From Clostridia bacterium (GTDB taxonomy: Bacteria > Bacillota > Clostridia > Oscillospirales > Acutalibacteraceae), in contig JAFOFS010000319.1 in the NCBI GenBank assembly GCA_017387165.1, positions 1 through 7,317 of the forward strand: a stretch of DNA of 7,317 bases. Reading direction: 5' to 3'. The stretch's first letter is position 1. Every line of letters starts with the position of its first letter. Below, one piece after another: positions 1-5,577 of this stretch. Below the pieces are notes generated by a model. It was given only the letters and a program-made list of their open reading frames with translations, searched no databases and was not told the DNA's origin. The position numbers and the translations under genes were made by a program.

Positions 1-744
1 CGTTTCGATCTCCAGTACCGCTGCGTCGCATTTCTCCAGCATCACGTCGCCGGTGGAACGCTCGATCTCCATTTTCCCCGATGCGATCACGTTTTCAAGG
101 GTCAGATCACCGGTGCTGCCTTTGGAAGCAAACGCTCCGCAGACCACGTCGCTCAAGGTCGCCTCACCGGTGGAAACTTTTACAAAAACCTCCCCCTGGA
201 TCTTGGCGCAATCCACCTTTACCTTGCCGGTCGTTACTTTTACCGACAGCGACGAGGCCGCCGTATCCTGCAGGCAAACGTCGCCCGTGCTGCATTCCAG
301 ATCTACATCAGTAAAGGTATAATGCTTGTCAATAAAAACGTCGCCGGTACTGAGCCGGATGGACAGTTTACCGTAGGTATCGACCGGGAGATACACCGTC
401 ACAGAGGTATTTTCAAACGAAATGCCGATGAAATCGGTCCAGTTGCGGGTATCCTGCTGCTCGATGGTCAGAACACCGTCCTTGACCTCGACCGCGTGCA
501 GCAATTTTTCCTCCTCACGGCATACCACCTTGACCTTGCCGTCCTCCGAGGGGAGGATGCTGACGTCGGCGGTGTCACCGACAATGCGAATATCCGTAAA
601 TGTCTCGGTGACAGCGTATTCGTTGGTAAGAAAACGAGTGGTGGACAGCTTGGTAAAATCCCATTGCAAGCCGAACATCACGCCTGCGAAAAGGATGCCG
701 CCGGCCGCGATCAGTACGATCGCCGCAATAATCCAACCCTTCAT
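1..744 (-). CDS. DUF4097 family beta-helix (putative adhesin/envelope) protein, 3' end cut by window edge
   Basis: The first 248 residues are visible; the gene continues past base 1. The N-terminus has one hydrophobic segment (about residues 4-25, rich in I, A, L, G) that reads as a membrane anchor or uncleaved signal. From about residue 130 the protein is a ladder of short beta-strands with a Ser/Thr-Thr-Gly turn at residues 132, 152, 171, 191, 210 and 230, a regular 19-20 residue period. This is the hallmark of the DUF4097 right-handed beta-helix. The start is ATG at 744, preceded by GGAGG seven bases upstream. It overlaps the stop of the DUF1700 gene in an ATGA motif, so the two are translationally coupled. 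Family knowledge: DUF4097 proteins are commonly encoded with PadR and DUF1700 genes in Firmicutes, but their biochemical role is unclear. The anchored, extracytoplasmic location is my inference. Confidence 0.87.
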   Translation of the reverse strand, partial: MKGWIIAAIVLIAAGGILFAGVMFGLQWDFTKLSTTRFLTNEYAVTETFTDIRIVGDTADVSILPSEDGKVKVVCREEEKLLHAVEVKDGVLTIEQQDTRNWTDFIGISFENTSVTVYLPVDTYGKLSIRLSTGDVFIDKHYTFTDVDLECSTGDVCLQDTAASSLSVKVTTGKVKVDCAKIQGEVFVKVSTGEATLSDVVCGAFASKGSTGDLTLENVIASGKMEIERSTGDVMLEKCDAAVLEIET

Positions 745-1367
745 TTGGATTCCTCCTTTTTCATCAAATACTTCTTGATGCGTAATACACAACCCTTTGT
801 CAGCTTGGCTGTACCGATCGTCGCGGCTCTGCAGCCAAGGAAGGTGAAGATCGCCAGACCGCCGCAAACTGCCGACGCGGCGAACAGCGCCACCCCGACC
901 GGTAACTCGCCGGTATTCACCATCGCCACGCCGCCGATCACGCCGTAGTAAGCGCCGGCAACCAATGCGCCGCAGGCACAACCGGCCAAGGCGGCAAACA
1001 CCGCCCAAAACGCGATCACCACCGCCCACAACGCCGCGTACAACGAGAAGCCTACCGCCACCGCGGCGACCAGCAGCGAAAACCAAAGGGGAGAGCCGAC
1101 CGCAATCAAGACGATCTCCCACGCGCGCATCTTTCGTTTCGGCTTGGCAGCACGCTTGACCACCGTCAACAGCGGCTTCTCCGCCAGCACCTGCTCCACG
1201 ATGCTCTCCACCGTTCCGACTGCCTCCACGGCCTCTTCCTCCGACAATCCGTCTTCCGTACGATCGTCGATCATTTCACTGTAAAAATCCAGCCGCTCGT
1301 CCAGCTCTTGCTGCGGAAGAAACAGCAGAGCCTCCCCGAGCGCCCGTAAAAACTCAATCTTTTTCAT
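741..1367 (-). CDS. DUF1700 / HAAS-domain membrane protein
   Basis: A 208-residue protein. Residues 1-65 form the charged, helical HAAS/DUF1700 head: it opens MKKIEFLRALGEAL, followed by the ERLDFYSEMIDDRTEDGLSE stretch and an AVEAVGTVESI helix. A basic linker (KRAAKPKRKMR, about 71-81) leads to three or four hydrophobic membrane segments between about residues 84 and 180. The C-terminus is short and basic (KKYLMKKEESK), probably cytoplasmic. Start ATG at 1367 has AAGGAG seven bases upstream. It lies inside the end of the PadR gene (14-base overlap), and its own stop overlaps the DUF4097 start, so all three genes form one operon. Family knowledge: HAAS domains occur in membrane proteins next to PadR regulators and are proposed to act in signalling. 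The domain call is confident; the function is inferred from context. Confidence 0.87.
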   Translation of the reverse strand: MKKIEFLRALGEALLFLPQQELDERLDFYSEMIDDRTEDGLSEEEAVEAVGTVESIVEQVLAEKPLLTVVKRAAKPKRKMRAWEIVLIAVGSPLWFSLLVAAVAVGFSLYAALWAVVIAFWAVFAALAGCACGALVAGAYYGVIGGVAMVNTGELPVGVALFAASAVCGGLAIFTFLGCRAATIGTAKLTKGCVLRIKKYLMKKEESK

Positions 1368-1677
1368 GTCCGTTCTCCTTCGTCACAAAGCGGTAGATGG
1401 CGAGCATCTCCGCCCACTCATCCCGAAATTCCCGTATGCGCTTTTGCCCCGTCGCGGTGATGCGGTAATATTTCCGCAAGCGCCCGTCATGCTCGGCGGT
1501 GCGTACGGTCAGCATCTCCGCCGCCTCCAAACGCTTCAGTATGGTGTACAAGGTGGACTCGGACAACTCAATACACGGCTTCAGATCTTTGATGATCTTG
1601 TAGCCGTAGGACTCCTCATCCTGAATGGCTGCCAGCACGCAAACGTCCAGCATACCACGCTTCAACTGTATGTCCAT
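1354..1677 (-). CDS. PadR family transcriptional regulator
   Basis: A 107-residue winged-helix protein of the short PadR subfamily. Diagnostic motifs are RGMLDVCVLAAI (about 7-18), ESYGYKIIKDL (22-32), the recognition helix SESTLYTILKRLEA (39-52) and the wing GRLRKYYRITATG (65-77). A C-terminal helix (about 78-95) is the usual dimerisation element. The start ATG at 1677 has GGAGG six bases upstream. It is the first gene of the PadR-DUF1700-DUF4097 operon, with a consensus promoter just upstream and a palindrome over the -10/start region, so it probably represses its own operon. The inducing signal is not visible. Members of this subfamily often respond to envelope stress or small hydrophobic compounds, but that is family knowledge and not shown here. 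Confidence 0.95.
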   Translation of the reverse strand: MDIQLKRGMLDVCVLAAIQDEESYGYKIIKDLKPCIELSESTLYTILKRLEAAEMLTVRTAEHDGRLRKYYRITATGQKRIREFRDEWAEMLAIYRFVTKENGHEKD

Positions 1678-1688
1678 CCAATACCTCC

Positions 1689-1715
1689 CTTCGTGTAATA
1701 CATCGTATCACGAAG
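1689..1715. promoter_or_regulatory. Candidate PadR operator (inverted repeat)
   Basis: CTTCGTG at 1689-1695 and CACGAAG at 1709-1715 form a perfect 7-base inverted repeat with a 13-base centre. The centre also holds a smaller, slightly offset dyad (ATAC..GTAT type). The site covers the -10 box and the likely transcription start, so a bound repressor would block the promoter. Assignment to PadR is inferred from position. Confidence 0.65.
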
Positions 1716-1730
1716 TATCGGTTTTGTCAA
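1702..1730 (-). promoter_or_regulatory. Promoter of the PadR operon
   Basis: On the minus strand a perfect -35 TTGACA (1725-1730) and a -10 TACGAT (1702-1707) are separated by exactly 17 bases. The predicted transcript start is near 1695, giving a leader of under 20 bases that carries the GGAGG at 1684-1688. Confidence 0.85.
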
Positions 1731-1812
1731 GCATTTTCTGCTTTTTCTGCACCCTGCCTCGCGCCACCCTGACCCTCGCCCGACGGGCGACCCCTTTCTT
1801 CGACCGCGTATT

Positions 1813-1840
1813 CAAAAAAAACGGCGGTGATCACACCGCC
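1813..1840 (-). terminator. Rho-independent terminator of the TetR gene
   Basis: A perfect 7-base-pair GC stem (GGCGGTG 1823-1829 with CACCGCC 1834-1840, loop ATCA) is followed on the minus strand by eight T (1814-1821). The stem overlaps the TetR stop codon. It separates the TetR gene from the PadR operon downstream. Confidence 0.85.
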
Positions 1841-2376
1841 GCCAAAAAGTATTCGGTTAACCTCTCGGGCGACTCTTTTCGCCCGTTTTCCAACCACCAC
1901 CGCACCGTTTCCACAAAGGTGGCGGCAATGTGATCCACCCAAAATCCCTCCGGCAAGCGCGGATCCTTCCGCGCCTCAAACAACGGCAGCTGCGTCTGCG
2001 CCATTTTGCGCAGATTGCTCCCGAAATACCGCAAAAACAGCTCGTTGTTCGGGCAGGAAAGAAGCTCCAGAATGTGCCGGTCGTTTTTGGTCAGATGCTC
2101 AAACAGATGCAAAAAGACCGAGCCTTCGCTGTCGCACTCGAAAATATGCCGATGCTTCGTGCCCTCCACCGCATCGAAGATGTGGCAGAACAACTCCTCG
2201 CACAGCTCTTTGAGCAGATAATCCTTGGTCTCAAAATGGGCGTAAAAGGTCGCTCGCCCGACGTCCGCCTTCTCGATGATCTCACCGACCGTGATCTGCG
2301 TAAATTCCTTTTTCCCCAGCAATTCGGTAAACGCCGCAAAAATGGCTTCCCGCGTTTTTCTTTGTCGCCTGTCCAT
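1831..2376 (-). CDS. TetR/AcrR family regulator, probable controller of the divergent cation exporter
   Basis: A 181-residue protein of normal TetR length. The N-terminal DNA-binding domain is clear: RKTREAIFAAFTELLGKK (6-23), the helix-turn-helix from about residue 26 to 48 including ITVGEIIEKADVG and RATFYAHF, and the following KDYLLKEL helix. The remaining all-helical part resembles TetR C-terminal ligand/dimer domains. ATG at 2376 is preferred because GGAGG lies five bases upstream (2382-2386); the in-frame ATG at 2388 has no good ribosome-binding site. The middle is unusually rich in potential metal ligands: C64, H65, H75, H77, C81, H90, H94, H101, C108. The gene is divergent from a CDF metal exporter. 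A precedent is SczA of Streptococcus pneumoniae, a TetR-family zinc regulator of the CDF gene czcD. Metal sensing here is inference; another ligand is possible. Confidence 0.9.
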   Translation of the reverse strand: MDRRQRKTREAIFAAFTELLGKKEFTQITVGEIIEKADVGRATFYAHFETKDYLLKELCEELFCHIFDAVEGTKHRHIFECDSEGSVFLHLFEHLTKNDRHILELLSCPNNELFLRYFGSNLRKMAQTQLPLFEARKDPRLPEGFWVDHIAATFVETVRWWLENGRKESPERLTEYFLAAV

Positions 2377-2437
2377 ACGCGCCTCCATACAATTTTCCGA
2401 AAATGTTCGATAAAATACCGTTTTCCGTATTTGTCTG

Positions 2438-2466
2438 TAGCCAACCGACGCCCGACGGAATATAAT
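2438..2466 (+). promoter_or_regulatory. Promoter of the CDF exporter gene
   Basis: A perfect -10 TATAAT (2461-2466) with a 4/6 -35 match TAGCCA (2438-2443) at 17-base spacing. The predicted start is near 2473, giving a leader of about 60 bases. The weak -35 fits a regulated promoter. Confidence 0.6.
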
Positions 2467-2473
2467 GAACATA

Positions 2474-2487
2474 TCGTTCGGTAACGA
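2474..2487. promoter_or_regulatory. Candidate TetR operator
   Basis: TCGTT (2474-2478) and AACGA (2483-2487) form a 5-base inverted repeat around CGGT. It sits between the predicted transcription starts of the two divergent genes, where one bound dimer could affect both. The arms are short, so this is a candidate only. Confidence 0.4.
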
Positions 2488-2491
2488 ATAA

Positions 2492-2520
2492 ATTGTATCG
2501 AAAATATTACCCGTTGTCAA
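2492..2520 (-). promoter_or_regulatory. Promoter of the TetR gene
   Basis: On the minus strand a perfect -35 TTGACA (2515-2520) and -10 TACAAT (2492-2497) are spaced by 17 bases. The predicted start is near 2485, so the TetR mRNA has a leader of roughly 110 bases that crosses the CDF promoter. Confidence 0.8.
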
Positions 2521-2532
2521 GAGGAGCTTGCT

Positions 2533-3156
2533 ATGAAAACCGAAAAACGCATTTTGATCGCCTTTTTGCTGAACCTGTTCTTTTCTATATTGGAATTCAT
2601 CGGCGGCTGGCTGACCGGCAGCGTCGCCATTTTTTCGGACGCGCTGCACGATCTCGGAGACGCCGTTGCCATCGGCCTGTCCTATTTTTTGGAGCGCAAA
2701 AGCGTTCGCCGCGGCGACAACTTTTATTCCGCGCTTGGCGGCTTGATCACAACGCTGATTCTGCTGCTCGGCTCGCTGGCGGTTATGCTGCAGGCGATCC
2801 TCCGCCTTCACACCCCGACCGACATCCGCTACGACGGGATTATCCTATTCGCGATTGTCGGCGTGGCGATCAACGCGGTCGCCGCCTTTGTCACCCGTGA
2901 GGGACGGTCGGTCAACCGCCGTGCGGTCAACCTGCATATGCTGGAGGATCTGCTCGGCTGGCTGGTGGTGCTGGTCGGTGCGATCGTGATGCGCTTTACC
3001 GATTGGGTGTTTCTCGATCCGCTCTTGTCCATCGGCGTTTCGCTGTTCATCCTGATCGGCGCCTGCGCCAATTTGAGGGAATCGCTTTTCCTCCTGCGGC
3101 ACAAAACCCCTGCCGATCAAGCGAAACCCCACCATTTCCACCATCATCACCATTGA
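2533..3156 (+). CDS. Short cation diffusion facilitator (CDF) metal transporter without C-terminal domain
   Basis: A 207-residue membrane protein with about six hydrophobic segments (roughly 7-28, 30-52, 66-90, 102-121, 138-153, 160-178). The paired metal-site motifs of the family are intact: H39-x3-D43 in SDALHDLGD (segment 2) and H135-x3-D139 in HMLEDLLG (segment 5). The LDPLLSIG signature of segment 6 is also present. CDF proteins are proton-coupled exporters of Zn2+ and related divalent metals from the cytoplasm. A His/Asp site of this kind favours zinc or cadmium (family knowledge). Usual length is about 300 residues with a cytoplasmic ferredoxin-like C-terminal domain; that domain is missing here. 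The protein instead ends soon after segment 6 in a His-rich tail (HHFHHHHH, 200-207). GAGGAG lies six bases before the ATG. It is divergent from a TetR gene, its likely regulator. Confidence 0.92.
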   Translation: MKTEKRILIAFLLNLFFSILEFIGGWLTGSVAIFSDALHDLGDAVAIGLSYFLERKSVRRGDNFYSALGGLITTLILLLGSLAVMLQAILRLHTPTDIRYDGIILFAIVGVAINAVAAFVTREGRSVNRRAVNLHMLEDLLGWLVVLVGAIVMRFTDWVFLDPLLSIGVSLFILIGACANLRESLFLLRHKTPADQAKPHHFHHHHH

Positions 3157-3170
3157 GGTGTACGGAACCC

Positions 3171-3216
3171 CTTGCCTCCCTCGTGAGGAATGTGGCACGC
3201 GAAGCGGTATGAGGGC
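3171..3216. repeat. Degenerate palindromic intergenic repeat (CCTCCCTC...GAGGG type)
   Basis: Contains CCTCCCTCGTGAGG, then GGCACGCGAAGCGG, then GAGGG, so the outer CCCTC/GAGGG arms enclose a small CGC-GAA-GCG hairpin. From memory this matches a repeat layout widespread between genes of gut Clostridia; here the arms are decayed. It starts about 15 bases after the CDF stop codon. Confidence 0.55.
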
Positions 3217-3220
3217 GTAG

Positions 3221-3246
3221 GGACCGGCGTCCCCGACGGTCCTTTT
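3221..3246 (+). terminator. Hairpin, possible terminator of the CDF gene
   Basis: GGACCG (3221-3226) pairs with CGGTCC (3237-3242) across a 10-base loop and is followed by TTTT. It is the only stem with a downstream T-run on the plus strand shortly after the CDF gene. The loop is large and the T-run short, so it may instead be one more unit of the local repeat cluster. Confidence 0.4.
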
Positions 3247-3267
3247 GTACAAACCTGCGGCGTGCCG

Positions 3268-3291
3268 TAGGGCGGGGCCTTGGTCCCGCCG
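3268..3291. repeat. Palindromic intergenic repeat (GTAGGGCGGG...CCCGCCGC type)
   Basis: GGCGGG (3271-3276) pairs with CCCGCC (3285-3290), extended inwards by a G-T wobble and GCC/GGT pairs. Its opening GTAGGG is also seen at the preceding hairpin (from 3218), so these look like two units of one repeat family. There is no T-run on either side. Confidence 0.55.
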
Positions 3292-3325
3292 CAAAATCCA
3301 CACAAACCTTACGGCTGCCGCCAAG

Positions 3326-3371
3326 GCCCCCTTGTAAAGGGGGCTGTCTCCGCGAACGCGGAGACTGGGGG
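3326..3371. repeat. Two-hairpin palindromic repeat
   Basis: First hairpin: GCCCCCTT (3326-3333) with AAGGGGGC (3337-3344), loop GTA. Second hairpin: GTCTCCGCG (3346-3354) with CGCGGAGAC (3357-3365), loop AA. A third G-run (GGGGG 3367-3371) could replace the first to close a larger branched fold. The pattern, an outer C-run/G-run pair enclosing a perfect inner hairpin, resembles a dispersed repeat common in gut Clostridia. The gene-free stretch 3157-3481 is made almost entirely of this and the three units before it. Confidence 0.65.
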
Positions 3372-3438
3372 ATTTCTTGTTCTTCTTCGGAATATATGTG
3401 ACAATCCGCCCGCCGCCCGACGGTTCGTCCTGCCCCCC

Positions 3439-3476
3439 AAAAAACAGCACGGCTTGGGAAATTCCCAAGCCGTGCT
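3439..3476 (-). terminator. Strong rho-independent terminator of the aminotransferase operon
   Basis: A near-perfect 31-base palindrome (3446-3476) folds as a 13-15 pair stem. On the minus strand it is followed by G and six T (3439-3444). It begins six bases after the aminotransferase stop. On the plus strand only TTTGCTTT follows, so it may act weakly in that direction. Confidence 0.92.
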
Positions 3477-3481
3477 TTGCT

Positions 3482-4756
3482 TTATCGGATGAATCCGAGA
3501 TCCTCGTGCCGTGCGGCCACCACCGAGAACGCATCCTCCGCGATATCCACCGCCAGCGCAATATCCTCGTGGGTCATCGCCGCGTTGATGAAATGGTTGT
3601 GATGGCTGGTGATGAACAGACCGCGGCTGACGCACTCCGCCACCCATTCCTGATGCAGCATCAAGCTGTCGTCATTGGCGATGCGCAGATAGAACAGCGC
3701 CGGCTCGCCCGATACCTTCAGATCAAAGCCGTGCGCCTTGCCGGCTGCCACCAGACCGTCGGTCAGCTCGGTACCCAGCTGACGGAACAGCGTGGGCGCC
3801 TCCAGCTTTTTCAGCTTATCGATGGTCACCAAACAGGCGGCAAACGGCTCGGCACTCATCCAATACGAGCCGGTATAGCTCAAGCTCGATGCCGCCGACC
3901 GCAGACTTTCCACGCCGCAGGCGGCGGACATATTGTAGCCGTTGGCCAACGCCTTGCAGAAGCAGATGATATCCGCCTTAAACCCGTAATAATGATCGCT
4001 GCCTGCGAGATCCAGACGGAAACCGGTGCGGACGTCGTCCACGATCAGCACGATGCCGTGCTTGGTGCAGAACTCCCGTACCGCCGCCCAGTATTCCGGC
4101 GTAGCTGGGCGGTTATCGAAGAAATTGCAGTGATCGTACGGCTGCGCGATCAGCGCCGCAATATCGCCCTTGGCCTCGTCCCACGCCTTTTCCAACGCCG
4201 GAAGATCAAACCACGGCACCACGATGTTGTTGGCAACCTCCTCCGGCAGAATGCCGGGATAATCCGCCTTCATCGCCCACGGCTGATTGCCGTGATAATA
4301 GCCGCGCAGGAAGATGGTCTTCTTGCGCCCGGTCGCCGCACGGGCGGTCAGATTGGCAAAGGTGGTGGCATCGGTGCCGTTCTTCATAAAGAACGCCCAA
4401 TCGGCGCAGGCAACGGTATCCACCAGCATTTCGGCGCATTCCACCATTTTGTAGGACGGCGCGGTGGTGCAGTTGCCGATTTTCAGCTGCTCCATCGCCG
4501 CCTTGTCCACGTCGGGATCACCGTAGCCCAAAATGTTCGGACCGTAGGCACACATAAAGTCCAAATAACGGTTGCCGTCCATATCCCAAAAATAAGCGCC
4601 CTCCGCTTTGGAGGAGATGAGCGGCCACTTGTCCAGCGGCAGGAACAAGCCTTCGCTGGGCCCGAGATGCCCGTAAACGCCGGAGGGAATCACGTTCAGC
4701 GCCCGATCAAACCAGGCACGGCTTTTTTCGTGGGAATATTCCGGATACTTACTCAT
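3482..4756 (-). CDS. Class-III PLP-dependent aminotransferase, glutamate-1-semialdehyde aminomutase-like
   Basis: A 424-residue fold-type I, class-III aminotransferase of full length. Visible landmarks: YFWDMDGNRYLDF (55-67); the phosphate-binding KNGTDATTFA (125-134, compare SGTEAT in HemL); GYYHG (152-156); the cofactor-nitrogen Asp in LIVDDVRTGFR (D240); and the Schiff-base lysine K268 in CFCKALANGYN. HemL-type enzymes move an amino group within glutamate-1-semialdehyde. Here several HemL positions differ: GTDA for GTEA, DDV for DEV, and GSYWMSAEP where HemL has a GTLSGNP-like loop. The substrate is therefore probably not glutamate semialdehyde, and no heme genes are nearby. ATG at 4756 follows AAGGAGG by seven bases, and that site overlaps the stop of the SCP2-like gene 12 bases upstream, so the two are co-transcribed. 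It could be an aminomutase or an aminotransferase acting on a sugar or an acyl substrate. Confidence 0.88.
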   Translation of the reverse strand: MSKYPEYSHEKSRAWFDRALNVIPSGVYGHLGPSEGLFLPLDKWPLISSKAEGAYFWDMDGNRYLDFMCAYGPNILGYGDPDVDKAAMEQLKIGNCTTAPSYKMVECAEMLVDTVACADWAFFMKNGTDATTFANLTARAATGRKKTIFLRGYYHGNQPWAMKADYPGILPEEVANNIVVPWFDLPALEKAWDEAKGDIAALIAQPYDHCNFFDNRPATPEYWAAVREFCTKHGIVLIVDDVRTGFRLDLAGSDHYYGFKADIICFCKALANGYNMSAACGVESLRSAASSLSYTGSYWMSAEPFAACLVTIDKLKKLEAPTLFRQLGTELTDGLVAAGKAHGFDLKVSGEPALFYLRIANDDSLMLHQEWVAECVSRGLFITSHHNHFINAAMTHEDIALAVDIAEDAFSVVAARHEDLGFIR

Positions 4757-4768
4757 GACATACCCTCC

Positions 4769-5533
4769 TTAACCCAGATAGACCGACACGCGGTCCAGAA
4801 TGCGGTTGACGTTGTCCAGCATGGAGATCATGCCGCGCAGATGGATGGTACCCTTGCACATCTCGTTGATGGTGGAAACCTTACCGGCGAACAGACCGGC
4901 CGCCAGATCCAGATCCGCAAATTCCATAATGGCGCGGGGCGCCTCACACCGCTGCTTGACGGTGGTGAAATGCTTGTCTTTCACGCGCAGCGTGATGTAG
5001 GCGGTGTCCTTGATGCCAAGCGAGATATCGCCGTCCACCGTGTAATCCGCCGAGATTTTGGAGATGGAATCGTGATTGGCCAGCGCCGAGATGGCGCCGG
5101 CAATGGTGTAGAGCGTCAGGGTGGTGCTTTCTTCAAAGAACGCCCGATCCTGCATCGCTTCCTCCGAGGGACGCAGCACGTCGTTTAAACGGTTGGTCAG
5201 CTTGGTGAACGGCCCCAGCAGGAACGCCAGCACCTGAATCGGGTTCTTGGTCGGCAGACCCGGCTTGGAACTGTCGATCAGCGCGTTGAATGCCTCGGGG
5301 GAGGAGAAGGACATTTTGCAGGTGCAACCGCCGTCGCCCTCTGTCATACGGCAACCCTCGCGGCTAAAATGAAAGGTGCAGCACGGACCGTTCTTGACGC
5401 TGAAGCAGAGAGAAACCGGCTTTTTGAGGGTGGCAAGGATCGCCTGTGCTTCGCTGTCCAGAGCGCACAGATTTTCCAAGGTGCCCAAAACGCCGTACAT
5501 ATTGACGTACGCCATCGCAGTTGTTTCGATCAT
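4769..5533 (-). CDS. SCP2-like (sterol-carrier fold) protein of unknown role
   Basis: A 254-residue soluble protein without signal peptide or membrane segments. The C-terminal part (about 160-254) fits the SCP2 lipid-carrier fold: a beta sheet (ISLGIKDTAYITLRV), a helix and strand around PRAIMEFADLDLAAGLFAGK, then GTIHLRGMISMLDNVNRIL. The N-terminal part (about 38-120) has a similar order, with strands followed by SSPEAFNALID and a closing helix. A tandem duplication of the fold is possible. The N-terminal half is cysteine-rich (C23, C43, C51, C52, C61, C70, C72). ATG at 5533 has GGAGG eight bases upstream. It is first in a two-gene operon with the class-III aminotransferase. Bacterial SCP2 domains bind hydrophobic ligands or act as enzyme modules; here it may present or shield an amphipathic substrate for the partner enzyme (inference). 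The fold call is moderate. Confidence 0.65.
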   Translation of the reverse strand: MIETTAMAYVNMYGVLGTLENLCALDSEAQAILATLKKPVSLCFSVKNGPCCTFHFSREGCRMTEGDGGCTCKMSFSSPEAFNALIDSSKPGLPTKNPIQVLAFLLGPFTKLTNRLNDVLRPSEEAMQDRAFFEESTTLTLYTIAGAISALANHDSISKISADYTVDGDISLGIKDTAYITLRVKDKHFTTVKQRCEAPRAIMEFADLDLAAGLFAGKVSTINEMCKGTIHLRGMISMLDNVNRILDRVSVYLG

Positions 5534-5552
5534 GGCTCAAACCTCCACGTGT

Positions 5553-5577
5553 ATATAATATAATGGACATATTATAT
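5553..5577. promoter_or_regulatory. Inverted repeat over the -10 of the SCP2-aminotransferase operon
   Basis: ATATAATAT (5553-5561) and ATATTATAT (5569-5577) form a perfect 9-base inverted repeat with a 7-base spacer. It covers the -10 box and the predicted start, as an operator would. It is purely AT in the arms, so part of the symmetry may come from composition. Confidence 0.45.

Noticed and set aside
322..948. A 208-codon open frame on the plus strand
   Set aside because: Antisense to the DUF4097 and DUF1700 genes, both supported by motifs, ribosome-binding sites and coupling.
1776..1790. Hairpin TCGCCC-GAC-GGGCGA as a terminator
   Set aside because: No T-run follows on either strand. 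It is a short GC palindrome with no clear role.
2377..2811. Upstream extension of the TetR reading frame
   Set aside because: It would overlap the CDF gene and both promoters. The conserved TetR N-terminus begins right after ATG 2376, which has its own GGAGG.
3309..3647. A 112-codon minus-strand frame across the repeat cluster and operon end
   Set aside because: It runs through palindromic repeats and the aminotransferase terminator and overlaps the end of the aminotransferase in another frame.
3377..5188. A 603-codon open frame on the plus strand
   Set aside because: It lies antisense to the aminotransferase and SCP2-like genes, which have clear family motifs. Its protein is rich in R, H, Q and G with no recognisable domain, and it crosses a terminator and two real genes.
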